Source: Alphaproteobacteria bacterium | GTDB lineage: Bacteria > Pseudomonadota > Alphaproteobacteria > SP197 | Direction: 5' to 3' | Length of the DNA: 64,000 bases | Assembly: GCA_016869675.1 (NCBI GenBank) | Contig: VGDP01000011.1 | Span: forward strand, 18,127-82,126 | Shown: in pieces, positions 16,770 through 25,672 of the stretch | Position numbering within the stretch: position 1 is the stretch's first letter | Layout: each line of letters opens with the position of its first letter | Translations under genes and position numbers: made by a program | Notes under the pieces: model-generated | What the model was told of the DNA's origin: nothing | The model's database searches: none | The model's input: the letters and a program-made list of their open reading frames with translations, nothing else

Positions 16770-17942
16770 CTACGTTAGCACGGCATCGCCACCGCGGATC
16801 GTGGCGACGAGCAGGTGGCGCACGGCGTCGGCATCCAGCGGCCGCGGGTTGGTCAGCATGTTGCCATCCGCCATGACGCGCGGGACCAGGGCATCGACAT
16901 GGTCGTCCTCGACACCGAGCGCGGCGAGCGTCGCGGGGATGCCGAGGTCCCGCCGGAACGCCTGGACCCAGGCCAGGAAGGCCGGCAGAGAGGGGTCGGA
17001 CAGTCCGAGGAAACGGGCCAGGCGCGTCGCCTTCTCGGCGATCGCGTTGCCGTGGGAAGCCAGGACATAGGGCATGACCACGGCGTTGGTCAGGCCGTGC
17101 TGGGTGTCCAGCAGGGCGCCGACCGCGTGGCTGATGCCGTGCATCGCGCCCAGGCCCTTGCGGAACGCCACCGCGCCCATGGATGCCGCAACCAGCATGT
17201 AGCCCCGCGCGTCCAGATCGCGACCGTTCTCGACGGCGCGGGGCAGCCAGTCCTTCACCAGGCGCGTACCCATCATGGCGATGCCGTCGGAGAACGGGTC
17301 GAACTCGGGCGCGAACAGCGCTTCGAGGCAGTGGCTCAGGGCGTCCATGCCGGTCCACGCGGTCAGGTGCGCCGGCAAGCCGACGCTGAGCGCAGGGTCG
17401 GCGATGACCAGCCGGGGCGCCATCGCCGGGTGGGCGACGATGCGTTTGACCCGTGTGGCGGTGTCGGTGATGACCGCCCCACCTTCCATCTCCGAGCCCG
17501 TGCCCGCAGTGGTCGGCACGGTGATGATCGGCGGCGCCGGCACCGGCGCGGTGCTGGGCGTGAAATCGGGCCGCCACTCGTAGGCCCAGATCGGCTCGGC
17601 CGCGTGCGCCATCAGGGCGATCGTCTTGCCGGCATCCAGTGCCGAGCCGCCGCCCCAGGGTATGACGCCGTCGTGCCGCCCTTCGCGCAGAACGGCCGCG
17701 CCGGCGGCGACGGCGCTGTCGGTGGGGTTGGCCGCCAGGCCCGCGAACACCGTGGCCGTCAGGCCCTGGCGCGCCAGCGCCACAACCGCGTCGTCGATCG
17801 TGCCGGTCGCAACGATGCCGGGATCGCTGACGATCAACGGTCGGGTCATGCCGAGTTCGCGGCACGCGACGCCCAGGTCGCCGATGCGGCCGGCGCCGAA
17901 GCGGACCGGCCGCGGGAAATGCCAGATGCCGTCCAGCACCAT
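16770..17942 (-). CDS. Iron-containing alcohol dehydrogenase (copy 1)
   Basis: 390-residue group III (iron-type) alcohol dehydrogenase, NAD(P)-dependent. The nucleotide-binding GGGSALDAGKTIAL and VPTTAGTGSE loops are present. Metal ligands are in WTGMDALSHCLEAL (Asp, His) and KGLGAMHGISHAVGALLDTQ with QHGLTNAVVMPYVL (two His). It lies 8 bases downstream of a clear paralogue and 26 bases before the Rieske gene, all on the minus strand. Likely oxidises or reduces a short alcohol or semialdehyde linked to the oxygenase product. The substrate cannot be told. Confidence 0.92.
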   Translation of the reverse strand: MVLDGIWHFPRPVRFGAGRIGDLGVACRELGMTRPLIVSDPGIVATGTIDDAVVALARQGLTATVFAGLAANPTDSAVAAGAAVLREGRHDGVIPWGGGSALDAGKTIALMAHAAEPIWAYEWRPDFTPSTAPVPAPPIITVPTTAGTGSEMEGGAVITDTATRVKRIVAHPAMAPRLVIADPALSVGLPAHLTAWTGMDALSHCLEALFAPEFDPFSDGIAMMGTRLVKDWLPRAVENGRDLDARGYMLVAASMGAVAFRKGLGAMHGISHAVGALLDTQHGLTNAVVMPYVLASHGNAIAEKATRLARFLGLSDPSLPAFLAWVQAFRRDLGIPATLAALGVEDDHVDALVPRVMADGNMLTNPRPLDADAVRHLLVATIRGGDAVLT

Positions 17943-17950
17943 GAGGCGCG

Positions 17951-19132
17951 TCAGGCCAGGCGGCCTTCGGCGGCGTTGCGGAACAGCGTGGCCAGCTTGG
18001 CTTCGTCGAGCGGCACCGGGTTCGAGGGTGCCGAGGGGTCACGGGCCGCCTCGGGGGCGATGCGGCCGGCGTGCTCGGCCCCGACACCCAGGTCCTTCAG
18101 GGTATGCTCGATGCCGATGGTCTGGCGCAGCTCGAGCACCCAGTCGATCACGGCGGCGCCGTTCGCCTTGGGCAGCCCGATGTAGCGGGCCAGCGCCGTC
18201 ATCTTGTCCTCGATCGCCGCCCGGTTGAACGCCAGCACGTAGGGCATGACCACGGCGTTGGTGCGCCCGTGGTGCGTGTCGAAATGGGCGCCGATCGGGT
18301 GGGACAGGGCGTGCATGGCGCCCAGGCCCTTCTGGAACGCAGTCGCGCCCATGGTCGAGGCGACCATCATGTACGAACGCGCCGCCACGTCATTGCCGTC
18401 CTTCACCGCCGCCGGCAGCCAGTCCCGGATCAGGCGCATGCCTTCCAGCGCGATGCCCTCGGCCATCGGGTGGAAGCCGGGGGCACAGTAGGCCTCCAGG
18501 TTGTGTGACAGCGCGTCCATGCCGGTCGCCGCGGTCAACCCGGCGGGCAGCCCGACGGTCAGCTCAGGGTCATCGATCACGATAGCCGGCTGCATCCGCG
18601 CGTGGAAGATCAGCTTCTTCACGTGGTCGCGCTCGTCGGTGATGACCGAGACTCGCCCCACCTCGGACCCCGTGCCCGACGTGGTCGGCACGGCGACGCA
18701 CGGCGCCATGCCGGCGACGTTGACCCGGGTGTACCAGTCCTCGCGGTCCTCGAAGTCCCACAGCGGCCGGGTCTGGCCGACCATGAGCGCGATGGCCTTG
18801 GCGACGTCGAGCGCACTGCCGCCGCCGAACGCGATCACGCCGTCGGCCTTGTGGGCGCGGAAGGCGGCAACGCCGTCGTCGACGTTCTTGCCGACCGGGT
18901 TGGGCTTGACGTCGGCGAAGACGACCGTGGGCAGCCCTGCCTTCGTATTGCGCGCCGCCGCCTGATCCACCATAAGCAGCTTGGCCAGACCCGGATCGGT
19001 CACCAGCAAGGGCCGCGTCATGCCGAGCGCGCGGCACGCATCGGGCAGTTCCGCGATACGGCCGGGACCGAAGCGCACCGCCGTGGGGTAGTTCCAGTTG
19101 CCGCGCAGGGTCTTGAGATCGATCGTCGCCAT
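17951..19132 (-). CDS. Iron-containing alcohol dehydrogenase (copy 2)
   Basis: 393-residue paralogue of the next gene downstream: same GGGSALDVAKAIAL, VPTTSGTGSEVGRVSV, ATGMDALSHNLEAYCAP and KGLGAMHALSHPIGAHFDTH motifs, with all metal-binding Asp/His kept. The second copy differs in the substrate-facing stretch (HNLEAYCAPGFHP against HCLEALFAPEFDP), which suggests divergence rather than a simple duplicate. First gene of the minus-strand unit running through the second dehydrogenase, the Rieske oxygenase and hutD. Confidence 0.92.
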   Translation of the reverse strand: MATIDLKTLRGNWNYPTAVRFGPGRIAELPDACRALGMTRPLLVTDPGLAKLLMVDQAAARNTKAGLPTVVFADVKPNPVGKNVDDGVAAFRAHKADGVIAFGGGSALDVAKAIALMVGQTRPLWDFEDREDWYTRVNVAGMAPCVAVPTTSGTGSEVGRVSVITDERDHVKKLIFHARMQPAIVIDDPELTVGLPAGLTAATGMDALSHNLEAYCAPGFHPMAEGIALEGMRLIRDWLPAAVKDGNDVAARSYMMVASTMGATAFQKGLGAMHALSHPIGAHFDTHHGRTNAVVMPYVLAFNRAAIEDKMTALARYIGLPKANGAAVIDWVLELRQTIGIEHTLKDLGVGAEHAGRIAPEAARDPSAPSNPVPLDEAKLATLFRNAAEGRLA

Positions 19133-19326
19133 GATGGGTCCTCGTCAGTCTCGAGCGCGTCTCGGCTGCTCGCATCCCACACCGGCTCTACGCGGTCAAG
19201 GTCGCGGGTGTTCTGCTATGGTCGCCGGGACGGACGGGGTGGCAACACCGCACCATGGATAGGCAAGGCACCTGGAGCTGGTGGTCGCCGCGGCCGCCGC
19301 GGCCCTGGCCGGGGCGGCCCTGGCGG

Positions 19327-19612
19327 ACGCCCGTGGGGCACTACGTCATCGAGGAAAAGACCCGCAAGACGGTCTTTCACGGCTGGCTCGGCCTTTCGTA
19401 CCCTAACGCCGAGGATCGCGCGCGCGGCCGCGCTGGGTGTTTAGCCCGGCGGGCGGATCGCGATCCACGGCATGCCCGAGGGCTGGGGTCCGGAAGGGCC
19501 CGGGGTGCCCATGATCGACTGGACCAATGGCTGCATTGCCCTGACCAACCACGACCTGGACGAGCTCTGGACCCTGGTGCGCGAGGGTACGGTCGTGGAG
19601 ATCCGGCCATGA
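19327..19612 (+). pseudogene. L,D-transpeptidase (YkuD) remnant
   Basis: C-terminal piece of a YkuD-domain peptidoglycan L,D-transpeptidase. TPVGHYVIEEKTRKTVFHGW and LGLSYPNAEDRARGRA lie in one frame. After a one-base shift the second frame reads GGRIAIHGMPEGWGPEGPG and then DWTNGCIALTNHDLDELWTL, which holds the catalytic His/Cys signature. Between them an in-frame TAG at 19442-19444 replaces the Ser of the usual GVSPGG. The N-terminal half of the gene is not recognisable. With a frameshift, a nonsense codon and truncation, this is a dead gene, not a sequencing slip. It lies next to a lipoprotein gene and an intact L,D-transpeptidase. Confidence 0.85.
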
Positions 19613-19714
19613 CCTGGCGCGTTGATCCATTTCAAGGCCGGACGCTGACGGCGGATGCCATGGTCGCGCCTCGTGGGGCCCGTCGTGCCCCGGACACCAG
19701 ACGAGGAGGAGACG

Positions 19715-20005
19715 ATGTTGGGTCGTATCGCGCGGTTCGCTACGGTCGCCGCGCTCGGCGCCGCCACGGCGCTGGGTGCCTGCGCCAGCCAGAGCGAGCT
19801 CGAGAACTACGCGGTCAAGTCGTAGCTAGAATCGTACGCCACGAAGGCGGATCTCGAAGCGCTGCGGGCCGAGCTGATGGCCGAATTGGCCAAGGTCCAG
19901 GCCGACGCGGCGGCATCGCGCGCGGCAGCCGAGCAGGCGGCGGCGGATGCCGCGGCCGCGGCCGAGAAGGCCGACGCGATCTTCCAGAAGTCGCGGCAGA
20001 AGTAG
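19715..20005 (+). pseudogene. Braun-lipoprotein-like alanine-zipper lipoprotein with in-frame TAG
   Basis: A 97-codon frame with a strong GAGGAGGAG site. The signal peptide RIARFATVAALGAATALGAC ends in the lipobox LGAC, giving a lipid-anchored Cys. After ENYAVKS comes TAG (19823-19825), and the same frame continues as a coiled coil, ESYATKADLEALRAELMAEL and a run of AAxxAAA repeats, ending KSRQK with a C-terminal lysine. Small size, alanine zipper and terminal Lys are the features of Lpp/OprI-type proteins whose lysine is joined to peptidoglycan by L,D-transpeptidases, and such enzymes flank it on both sides. The stop makes a truncated 36-residue product unless read through. Confidence 0.72.
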
Positions 20006-20066
20006 CGCTTCGCTGTCGGCTCCCGCCGGTCGCGGCCGGCGGGCGCCGGTAAGGGAGGCTTCGACC

Positions 20067-20975
20067 GTGTGGCAGGGCCGCGCCACGCGGCGCGCGGTGT
20101 TGGCTGGCATGGGGGCAAGCGTCCTCGCGCATTCCCGTCCAGGTGCCCAGGACGTCGCGGCCGACGACATCGTCGGCGCGCTCGATTTCCATGTCACTGC
20201 CAAGGGCGAGTCGATGCTCGACCTGGCGCGGCACAAGGACCTCGGCTTCCTGGAGCTGATGGCGGCCGACCCGGACGTGGACCCGTGGGTGCCGGTGCCC
20301 GGCACGCCGGTGCTCTTGCCTACGGCCCATATCCTGCCGGCGGCGCCGCGCCGGGGGATGGTCGTGAATTTGGCGGAGTTGCGGCTCTATGCGTTCCTGG
20401 CAGACGGCATCGTCACGCACCCCATCGGGGTCGGGCGGACCGGCTACACGACACCGACGGGAACGACCTCGATCGTCCGCAAGCAAGAGAAGCCCTCGTG
20501 GTTCCCGACCGAGACCACGCGGGCCGACGATCCGACCTTGCCGGCCGTTGCTCCCCCCCCAGGTCCCGACAACCCGCTCGGCGACTACGCGCTTTATCTC
20601 GGCCGGCCCTCCTTCCTGGTCCACGGCACCAACAAGCCCTGGGGCGTCGGGTGCATGGTCAGCCGAGGGTGCATACGGCTCTATCTCGAGGACATCGCCG
20701 CGCTGTACCCGTGCATTCCCGTGGGCACGGCCGTCACCGTGGTCGCGCAGGCGGTCAAGCTGGGTCGGAAGGATGGTGCCATGTTCATCGAGGCGCACCC
20801 GACGCGCGCCCAGTTGCTGGAGCTTGCCCGACGTGACCACTTTACGCCCTACCCGGTGCCCGACGTGCGCGCCATGGTCGAGGACTTCGCGGGCGCCGAC
20901 AGCCATCGCCTGCGCTGGCCGGTGATCGCGACGGCCTTGGCGGAGCGGCGCGGTTACCCGGTTCGCGTCGACTAG
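20067..20975 (+). CDS. L,D-transpeptidase (ErfK/YbiS/YkuD family)
   Basis: 302-residue periplasmic L,D-transpeptidase. The GTG start at 20067 follows AAGGGAGG. The leader holds twin arginines (ATRRAVLAGMGASVLA), suggesting Tat export. A short LysM-like region (DFHVTAKGESMLDLARHKDL) comes before the YkuD domain, whose catalytic end is HGTNKPWGVGCMVSRGCIR with His and Cys intact. Enzymes of this type cross-link peptidoglycan or attach outer-membrane proteins to it. The neighbouring Braun-lipoprotein-like gene fits the second role. A long stem-loop follows the stop. Confidence 0.9.
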   Translation: MWQGRATRRAVLAGMGASVLAHSRPGAQDVAADDIVGALDFHVTAKGESMLDLARHKDLGFLELMAADPDVDPWVPVPGTPVLLPTAHILPAAPRRGMVVNLAELRLYAFLADGIVTHPIGVGRTGYTTPTGTTSIVRKQEKPSWFPTETTRADDPTLPAVAPPPGPDNPLGDYALYLGRPSFLVHGTNKPWGVGCMVSRGCIRLYLEDIAALYPCIPVGTAVTVVAQAVKLGRKDGAMFIEAHPTRAQLLELARRDHFTPYPVPDVRAMVEDFAGADSHRLRWPVIATALAERRGYPVRVD

Positions 20976-20984
20976 GAAAGTGAA

Positions 20985-21011
20985 CGGGCCCCGCGATCCT
21001 CGCGGGGCCCG
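20985..21011. terminator. Intrinsic terminator-like hairpin between convergent genes
   Basis: An 11-bp perfect stem, CGGGCCCCGCG and CGCGGGGCCCG, with a 5-base loop, followed on the plus strand by CCCGTGTTTT. It lies between the ends of the L,D-transpeptidase and the convergent permease gene, so it may end both transcripts. Confidence 0.75.
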
Positions 21012-21032
21012 CCCGTGTTTTGCCCGGCCGAT

Positions 21033-22547
21033 CTAATTCGAGCGGTGCTGCATGGCGAACTCCTCCTCCGGCGAGCGGATGAGGCGATGCCGGCCGATCA
21101 GCGCGAACCAGACAATGCCGACGGCGTACCAGATGGCCGCGCCATAGACGCCGTTGCGGTACACCGGATCCTGGAGCTGGTAGTACAGCGTCAGCAGCGC
21201 GATCACGATGGTGACGCACGCGCCGGCGATCCCCAGTGGCGAGCGGTAGGGCCGCTCGATGTTGGGCAACCGGATAGGTAGCATGATGAGCGACAGCGCC
21301 TGCAGCGCGTAGCTGATCATGGCACCAAAGACCGCCATGTTCAGCAGCGTGCCGCCGATGATCACGCCGGCGTCCGCGCCCTTCCACAACAGCACGATGA
21401 GCATGAGCAGGAAGCCGACGGCCGCGCCGCAGATCAGCGCGACGTGTGGCACCTTGTGGGTCCCCGACGTCACGGACATCACGGTCGGGAAGTACCCGGC
21501 GCGCGACTGCGAATAAACCTGCCGGCCCATGGCGTAGATGATCGTGTGCAGACTTGCGATCAGCCCGATCACGGCCAGCAGCGCGAGCACGTTGGCGGCC
21601 TCGCGTCCGTAGATCGCCCGGAACCCGTCGAGCAAGGGTTCGCTCGACCTGCCCAGGAAGAACGCGCCCGTGGCCGAGCCGTCCTCGGCGGCCACCGGGA
21701 TGCCGGGGTTGAGGAACGTGATCATGGTCGCCGAGAAAACCAGGGTCGCGATGCCAAGCAGGATGCCCTTGGGCATGTCCTTCTTCGGGTCGTGCGTTTC
21801 CTCGGCGGCCAGGGGAAGCTGCTCGATGGCCAGGAACAGCCACACCGCGAAGGGCAGGGCGGCGAGAACGCCGCCGACGCCGAGCGGCAGCAGCGATCCG
21901 CCGCCTTCGGGTGGCTCGACCAGCGCACCCGTTGCCGGATCGACCCCGATGTTCAGGGCGAAACGGTTGGAGTCAAAGTAGGGGATGGCGCTGACCCAGA
22001 AGATCACCAGCACCAGCAGCGCCAAGAGCGTGACGATCACGGACACCCGGAACGACAGCTCGACACCCAGCAGGTTCAAGGTCAAGAACACTGCGTGGGC
22101 GATCGCCCACCAAACCGGCTGGAACTCGGTGCCCGTGCCGAAGATGCCACCCAGATACGCGCCTACGAAGAACGTGACGACCGCGGGTGTCACCACGTAC
22201 TCGATGTTCTCGGCCAAGCCCATGACGTAGCCGCCCTATGGGCCCATGGCGCTGCGGGCGAACGAATGGGCCGCGCCCGTGTGTGGCAGCGCTGGCGACA
22301 TCTCGGCGAGGCAGAAGCACAGGCAGATGTACATGACGGCGATGATGACGGCGGCGATCGCCAAGCCGCCCCAGCCGCCGACGCCGATGCCGAAGTTCCA
22401 ACCCGAGAAGTGGCCGGAGATGACGGCACCGACACCCAGCGCCCACAACGAGCCGATGCCGGCGTAGCGGCGCAGGCTTCGCTTCTCGAAATAATCCTTG
22501 CCGACGGTCGTGTACGCCACGTCGCCCACGGACTCCTTTTCCGCCAT
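21033..22547 (-). pseudogene. Ethanolamine-type APC permease with in-frame TAG
   Basis: Twelve-helix amino acid/polyamine/organocation permease most like the ethanolamine permease group: FEKRSLRRYAGIGSLWALGV, then AEMSPALPHTGAAHSFARSA and GLAENIEYVVTPAVV. The 505-codon frame from ATG 22547 is broken only by TAG at 22236-22238, in AMGP-stop-GGYV where relatives have AMGPWGG, so the change is Trp TGG to TAG. No indel is needed. Downstream of the stop the protein is full length to EEEFAMQHRSN. A restart at ATG 22223 would lack the first three helices. It diverges from a nucleoside hydrolase gene. Ethanolamine as substrate is a family inference. Confidence 0.88.
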
Positions 22548-22559
22548 AAACGAGCCCCC

Positions 22560-22664
22560 ATGTCTGAGATCGCCGACAGACCCTCCACCACGCCGGCGCC
22601 GGCTCCTTTGGAACCGATGGGCGACCCTTCCCCAATCCAGGACCCTTGGGAAGGGCCTTGTTGA
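22560..22664 (+). CDS. Possible 34-residue peptide
   Basis: A short frame from ATG 22560 to TGA 22664: MSEIADRPSTTPAPAPLEPM, then GDPSPIQDPWEGPC. It is proline-rich and ends in Cys. It lies in the 158-bp gap between the divergent permease and nucleoside hydrolase genes. No good ribosome-binding site is visible and I recognise no family. An inverted repeat (CCCTTCCC 22625-22632, GGGAAGGG 22648-22655) sits inside it and could equally be a leader hairpin. Confidence 0.2.
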   Translation: MSEIADRPSTTPAPAPLEPMGDPSPIQDPWEGPC

Positions 22665-22705
22665 GTGTCTCGGAATGGGGCATTTACAGCCCTTTGGGAG
22701 AGGTC

Positions 22706-23596
22706 ATGTCGGCGAGGCGCCTGATCATCGACTGTGATCCCGGCAAGGATGACGCGGTCGCGATCTGGCTGGCGGCGGCCTCGCCGGAACTCGCGATCGA
22801 CCGGGTCATAGCCGTGGGCGGCAACGTCGGGCTCGCGCGCACCAGCGCCAACGCGCGCGCCGTGCTCGACATCATCGGCCGGACCACCATTCCCGTGTTC
22901 GCCGGTTGCGACCGTCCGCTGCTGCGCGTGCTCGAAACCGCGCCGCACGTTCACGGCGAAAGCGGCATCGACGGGGCAGACTTGCCGGCGTCTGCGACAC
23001 CCGTCGCACTGGGGCGCGGGGCCGTGGCCCTGGTCGAGGCGGTGATGGCCGCCGATGCGCCCATCACTGTCGCGGCCCTTGGCCCCCTGACCAACTTGGC
23101 TGTCGCCATGACGCTCGAACCGGGGCTCGCCGCGCGGATCGAACGTCTCGTGATCATGGGCGGCGGCTTCCGCAAGGCCAACATGACGCCGTTTGCCGAG
23201 TTCAACATCTATGTCGATCCGCACGCGGCGGCGATCGTGCTGGGTTCGGGCGCGCCAATCACCCTGGTGCCGCTGGACGTCACCCGGGAGGTTCTGGCGA
23301 CCGTCCCGTGGCTCGACAGGTTGGCTGTCATGCCTGGTCCGGCGCCGCGCGCCACGGCGGGCATGTACCGCATCTCGCCCGATCTGGCGCTGCACGACCC
23401 GTGCGTCGTGGCGTGGCTGCTGCGGCCCAACCTGTTCGCCGGCCGGCGGGCACGCGTCGAGGTCGTGACCGACGATGGGCCGGAGATCGGCCGCACCCTG
23501 ATGCAGGAGGGTGGAGAGCCGGGGATCGACGTTCTGCTCGAGGTCGACGCCGATGGCGTGCGCGACCTGATCGCCCGGCGCCTCGAGTCCCTTTGA
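22706..23596 (+). CDS. Inosine-uridine preferring nucleoside hydrolase
   Basis: 296-residue nucleoside N-ribohydrolase, which splits ribonucleosides into ribose and base. The Ca2+ site DCDPGKDDAVA (DxDxGxDDA) is at the N-terminus, with GNVGLARTSANARAVL, VIMGGGFRKANMTPFAEFNI and VDPHAAAIVL as in the family; the late DPCVVAWLL supplies the conserved active-site region. ATG 22706 is chosen for GGGAGAGG just upstream. It heads a unit with GST and dihydropyrimidinase, which suggests pyrimidine nucleoside salvage or catabolism. Confidence 0.92.
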   Translation: MSARRLIIDCDPGKDDAVAIWLAAASPELAIDRVIAVGGNVGLARTSANARAVLDIIGRTTIPVFAGCDRPLLRVLETAPHVHGESGIDGADLPASATPVALGRGAVALVEAVMAADAPITVAALGPLTNLAVAMTLEPGLAARIERLVIMGGGFRKANMTPFAEFNIYVDPHAAAIVLGSGAPITLVPLDVTREVLATVPWLDRLAVMPGPAPRATAGMYRISPDLALHDPCVVAWLLRPNLFAGRRARVEVVTDDGPEIGRTLMQEGGEPGIDVLLEVDADGVRDLIARRLESL

Positions 23597-23618
23597 ATCA
23601 AGGCGGAGGAGATCGACG

Positions 23619-24242
23619 GTGTACACACTCTATTGGGCGCCGGGTTCCGCGGCCTTCGCGCCCCACGTCCTGCTCGAGGAGATCGGCGCGCCCTACAGGC
23701 TCGTGCCGGTGGACATCAGCCGGGATAAACCGCGCGACCCGGAATACCTGGAGATCAACCCCAACGGTGCCGTGCCAACCCTGATCGTCGACGGGCGCGT
23801 CGTCTACGAGGCCGCGGCGATCTGCCTATGGCTGAACGACCGCCATCCCGAGGCGGGCATGGCGCCACCGCCCGGCGATCCGGCGCGCGCGCACTACTAC
23901 CAATGGCTGGTCTACATGGCCGACACACTGCAGCCAGCGTTCCAGACCAACTACTATCCCGGCCGGTTCTGCAAGGACGAGCGTGCGTTTCCGGCGGTCA
24001 AGGCGCGCGCCGCCGAACGGCTGGCGGAGATCTGGGGCCGGCTGGACGCGGCGCTCGACCCTGGCCCGTGGATGCTCGGCGATCGCCTCAGCATCTGCGA
24101 CCATTACATCGCCATGCTGTCGACCTGGTTTGAGCCCCAGCACAAGGCGACGATCAGGATCCCCCGAGTCGAGCGGCTGTTCGCCCATCTCGCCGAACGC
24201 CCGGCGGTGGCGCGCACGCTCGCCCAGCACGACATGGCCTAG
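23619..24242 (+). CDS. Glutathione S-transferase family protein
   Basis: 207-residue GST with an N-terminal thioredoxin-like domain (YTLYWAPGSAAFAPHVLLEE, NPNGAVPTLIVDG, YEAAAICLWLNDRHPE) and a C-terminal helical domain with the conserved LSICDHYIAML. The residue after the first strand is Ser/Gly-rich, as in beta- or theta-like bacterial GSTs. It is 22 bases after the nucleoside hydrolase and 4 before the dihydropyrimidinase. A role with pyrimidine breakdown is suggested only by context. Confidence 0.9.
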   Translation: MYTLYWAPGSAAFAPHVLLEEIGAPYRLVPVDISRDKPRDPEYLEINPNGAVPTLIVDGRVVYEAAAICLWLNDRHPEAGMAPPPGDPARAHYYQWLVYMADTLQPAFQTNYYPGRFCKDERAFPAVKARAAERLAEIWGRLDAALDPGPWMLGDRLSICDHYIAMLSTWFEPQHKATIRIPRVERLFAHLAERPAVARTLAQHDMA

Positions 24243-24246
24243 GGCG

Positions 24247-25653
24247 ATGGCTCGGCTGGACTTGAAGATCGCGGGCGGCACCGTCGCCACCAGCGCCGAT
24301 GGGTTCCGCGCCGACATCGGCGTGCGCGGCGGGCGCATTGTGGCGCTGGGCGACGATCTGCCGCCGGCCGAGGAGACCATCGACGCGCGCGGCAAGCTGG
24401 CGGTGCCGGGCGGCGTGGACGGCCATTGCCACATGGACCAGCAACCGTGGGAGGGGCGCGAGACCGCCGATGACTTCCGCAGCGGCACCATTTCGGCGGC
24501 GTGCGGCGGCACCACGACGGTCATCCCCTTCGCCATGCAGTTGCGCGGGCAGTCGCTCAGCGCCATCGTCGCGGACTATCACGAGCGGGCACGGCTTAAG
24601 GCCGTGGTCGACTACGCCTTCCACCTGATTGTCGGCGATCCCACGGCGCAGGTCCTGGGGCAGGAGCTGCCGCCGCTCATGGCCGAGGGCTGCACCTCGA
24701 TCAAGATCTACCTGACCTACGACCTGCTGGTGCTGTCGGACCGCCAGGTTCTGGAGGTGCTGGACTTCGCCCGGCGCGAGGGCGCGGTGGTCATGGTCCA
24801 CGCGGAGAACGACGACTGCATCCGCTGGCTGACCGATCGTTTGGTCGCCACAGGCAAGACAGCGTTCAAGTATCACGGCATCGCGCACAGCGTGGCTGGG
24901 GAGCGCGAGGCGACCCATCGGGCGATCACGCTGGCCGAGGTCGCCGAGGTGCCGGTCCTGATCGCCCATGTCTCGACGGGCGCCGCCGCGGCCCAGATCC
25001 GCGCGGCCCAGGCGCGCGGTCTCAAGGTCATGGCCGAGACGTGCCCGCAGTACCTGTTCCTGACGGCCGACCACATGGACACCCACGACATGGAGGGCAC
25101 CAAGTACGTGTGCACGCCGCCGCCGCGCACGGTCGCCGACCAGGGGCACATCTGGCGCGCGCTGGCCGATGGCACGTTCCAGGTCTTCTCGTCCGACCAT
25201 TCGCCGTGGCGCTACGCCGACAAGATCAGCGGCGGTCCCGCGACCCCGTTTCACAAGGTGCCGAACGGCGTGCCAGGCATCGAAACGCGGCTGCCCCTCT
25301 TGTATTCGGAGGGCGTCGGCACGGGCCGGCTGTCGTTGCAGAAGTTCGTCGCGCTCGGCGCGACCAACCCGGCGCGCATATACGGCCTCTACCCGCGCAA
25401 GGGGACCATCGCCGTCGGTTCCGACGCCGACCTGGTGGTGTGGGACACCGAGCGCCGGGTGACGATCACCAACGCTATGCTGCATAACGCCACGGACTAC
25501 ACGGCGTATGAGGGCATGACCGTCACCGGCTGGCCGATCCTGACGCTTTCGCGCGGCGAGGTCGTATGGCGCGACGGCGAAGTCCTGGGGCGGCCGGGGC
25601 GCGGCCAGTTCCTGCCGTGCGCCCGCGCCGAGGGGTACCGCCCGGCCGCTTGA
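24247..25653 (+). CDS. Dihydropyrimidinase / D-hydantoinase
   Basis: 468-residue cyclic amidohydrolase that opens dihydropyrimidine or hydantoin rings. Metal ligands are visible in GGVDGHCHMDQQ (HxH), the carboxylated lysine near residue 153 (SIKIYLTYD), VHAENDD and APVSTGAA-type IAHVSTGAA, with SSDHSPWRYADK for the last Asp. The chain ends in a typical composite beta domain. Together with the nucleoside hydrolase it outlines a nucleoside to base to ring-opened product route; dihydropyrimidine dehydrogenase and beta-ureidopropionase are not in this window. The start at 24247 (MARLDLKIAGG) is 4 bases after the GST stop. Confidence 0.94.
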   Translation: MARLDLKIAGGTVATSADGFRADIGVRGGRIVALGDDLPPAEETIDARGKLAVPGGVDGHCHMDQQPWEGRETADDFRSGTISAACGGTTTVIPFAMQLRGQSLSAIVADYHERARLKAVVDYAFHLIVGDPTAQVLGQELPPLMAEGCTSIKIYLTYDLLVLSDRQVLEVLDFARREGAVVMVHAENDDCIRWLTDRLVATGKTAFKYHGIAHSVAGEREATHRAITLAEVAEVPVLIAHVSTGAAAAQIRAAQARGLKVMAETCPQYLFLTADHMDTHDMEGTKYVCTPPPRTVADQGHIWRALADGTFQVFSSDHSPWRYADKISGGPATPFHKVPNGVPGIETRLPLLYSEGVGTGRLSLQKFVALGATNPARIYGLYPRKGTIAVGSDADLVVWDTERRVTITNAMLHNATDYTAYEGMTVTGWPILTLSRGEVVWRDGEVLGRPGRGQFLPCARAEGYRPAA

Positions 25654-25672
25654 CCGCGCTACGAGTCCCGGC

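Noticed and set aside
15610..18087. One 825-codon protein joining iron-ADH antisense text to the Rieske oxygenase
   Set aside because: Only the last 377 codons are protein-like and begin with a good ATG at 16743; the rest is out-of-frame sequence of the alcohol dehydrogenase.
8138..22238. Reassignment of TAG to a sense codon
   Set aside because: Several complete genes here end in TAG at the expected place (ridA 2158-2160, nicO, the L,D-transpeptidase, both SDRs, rpsI, mfd), so TAG is a normal stop in this genome.
22190..23626. Long minus-strand frame opposite the nucleoside hydrolase gene
   Set aside because: Shadow frame without motifs; the plus strand has the clear DCDPGKDD protein.
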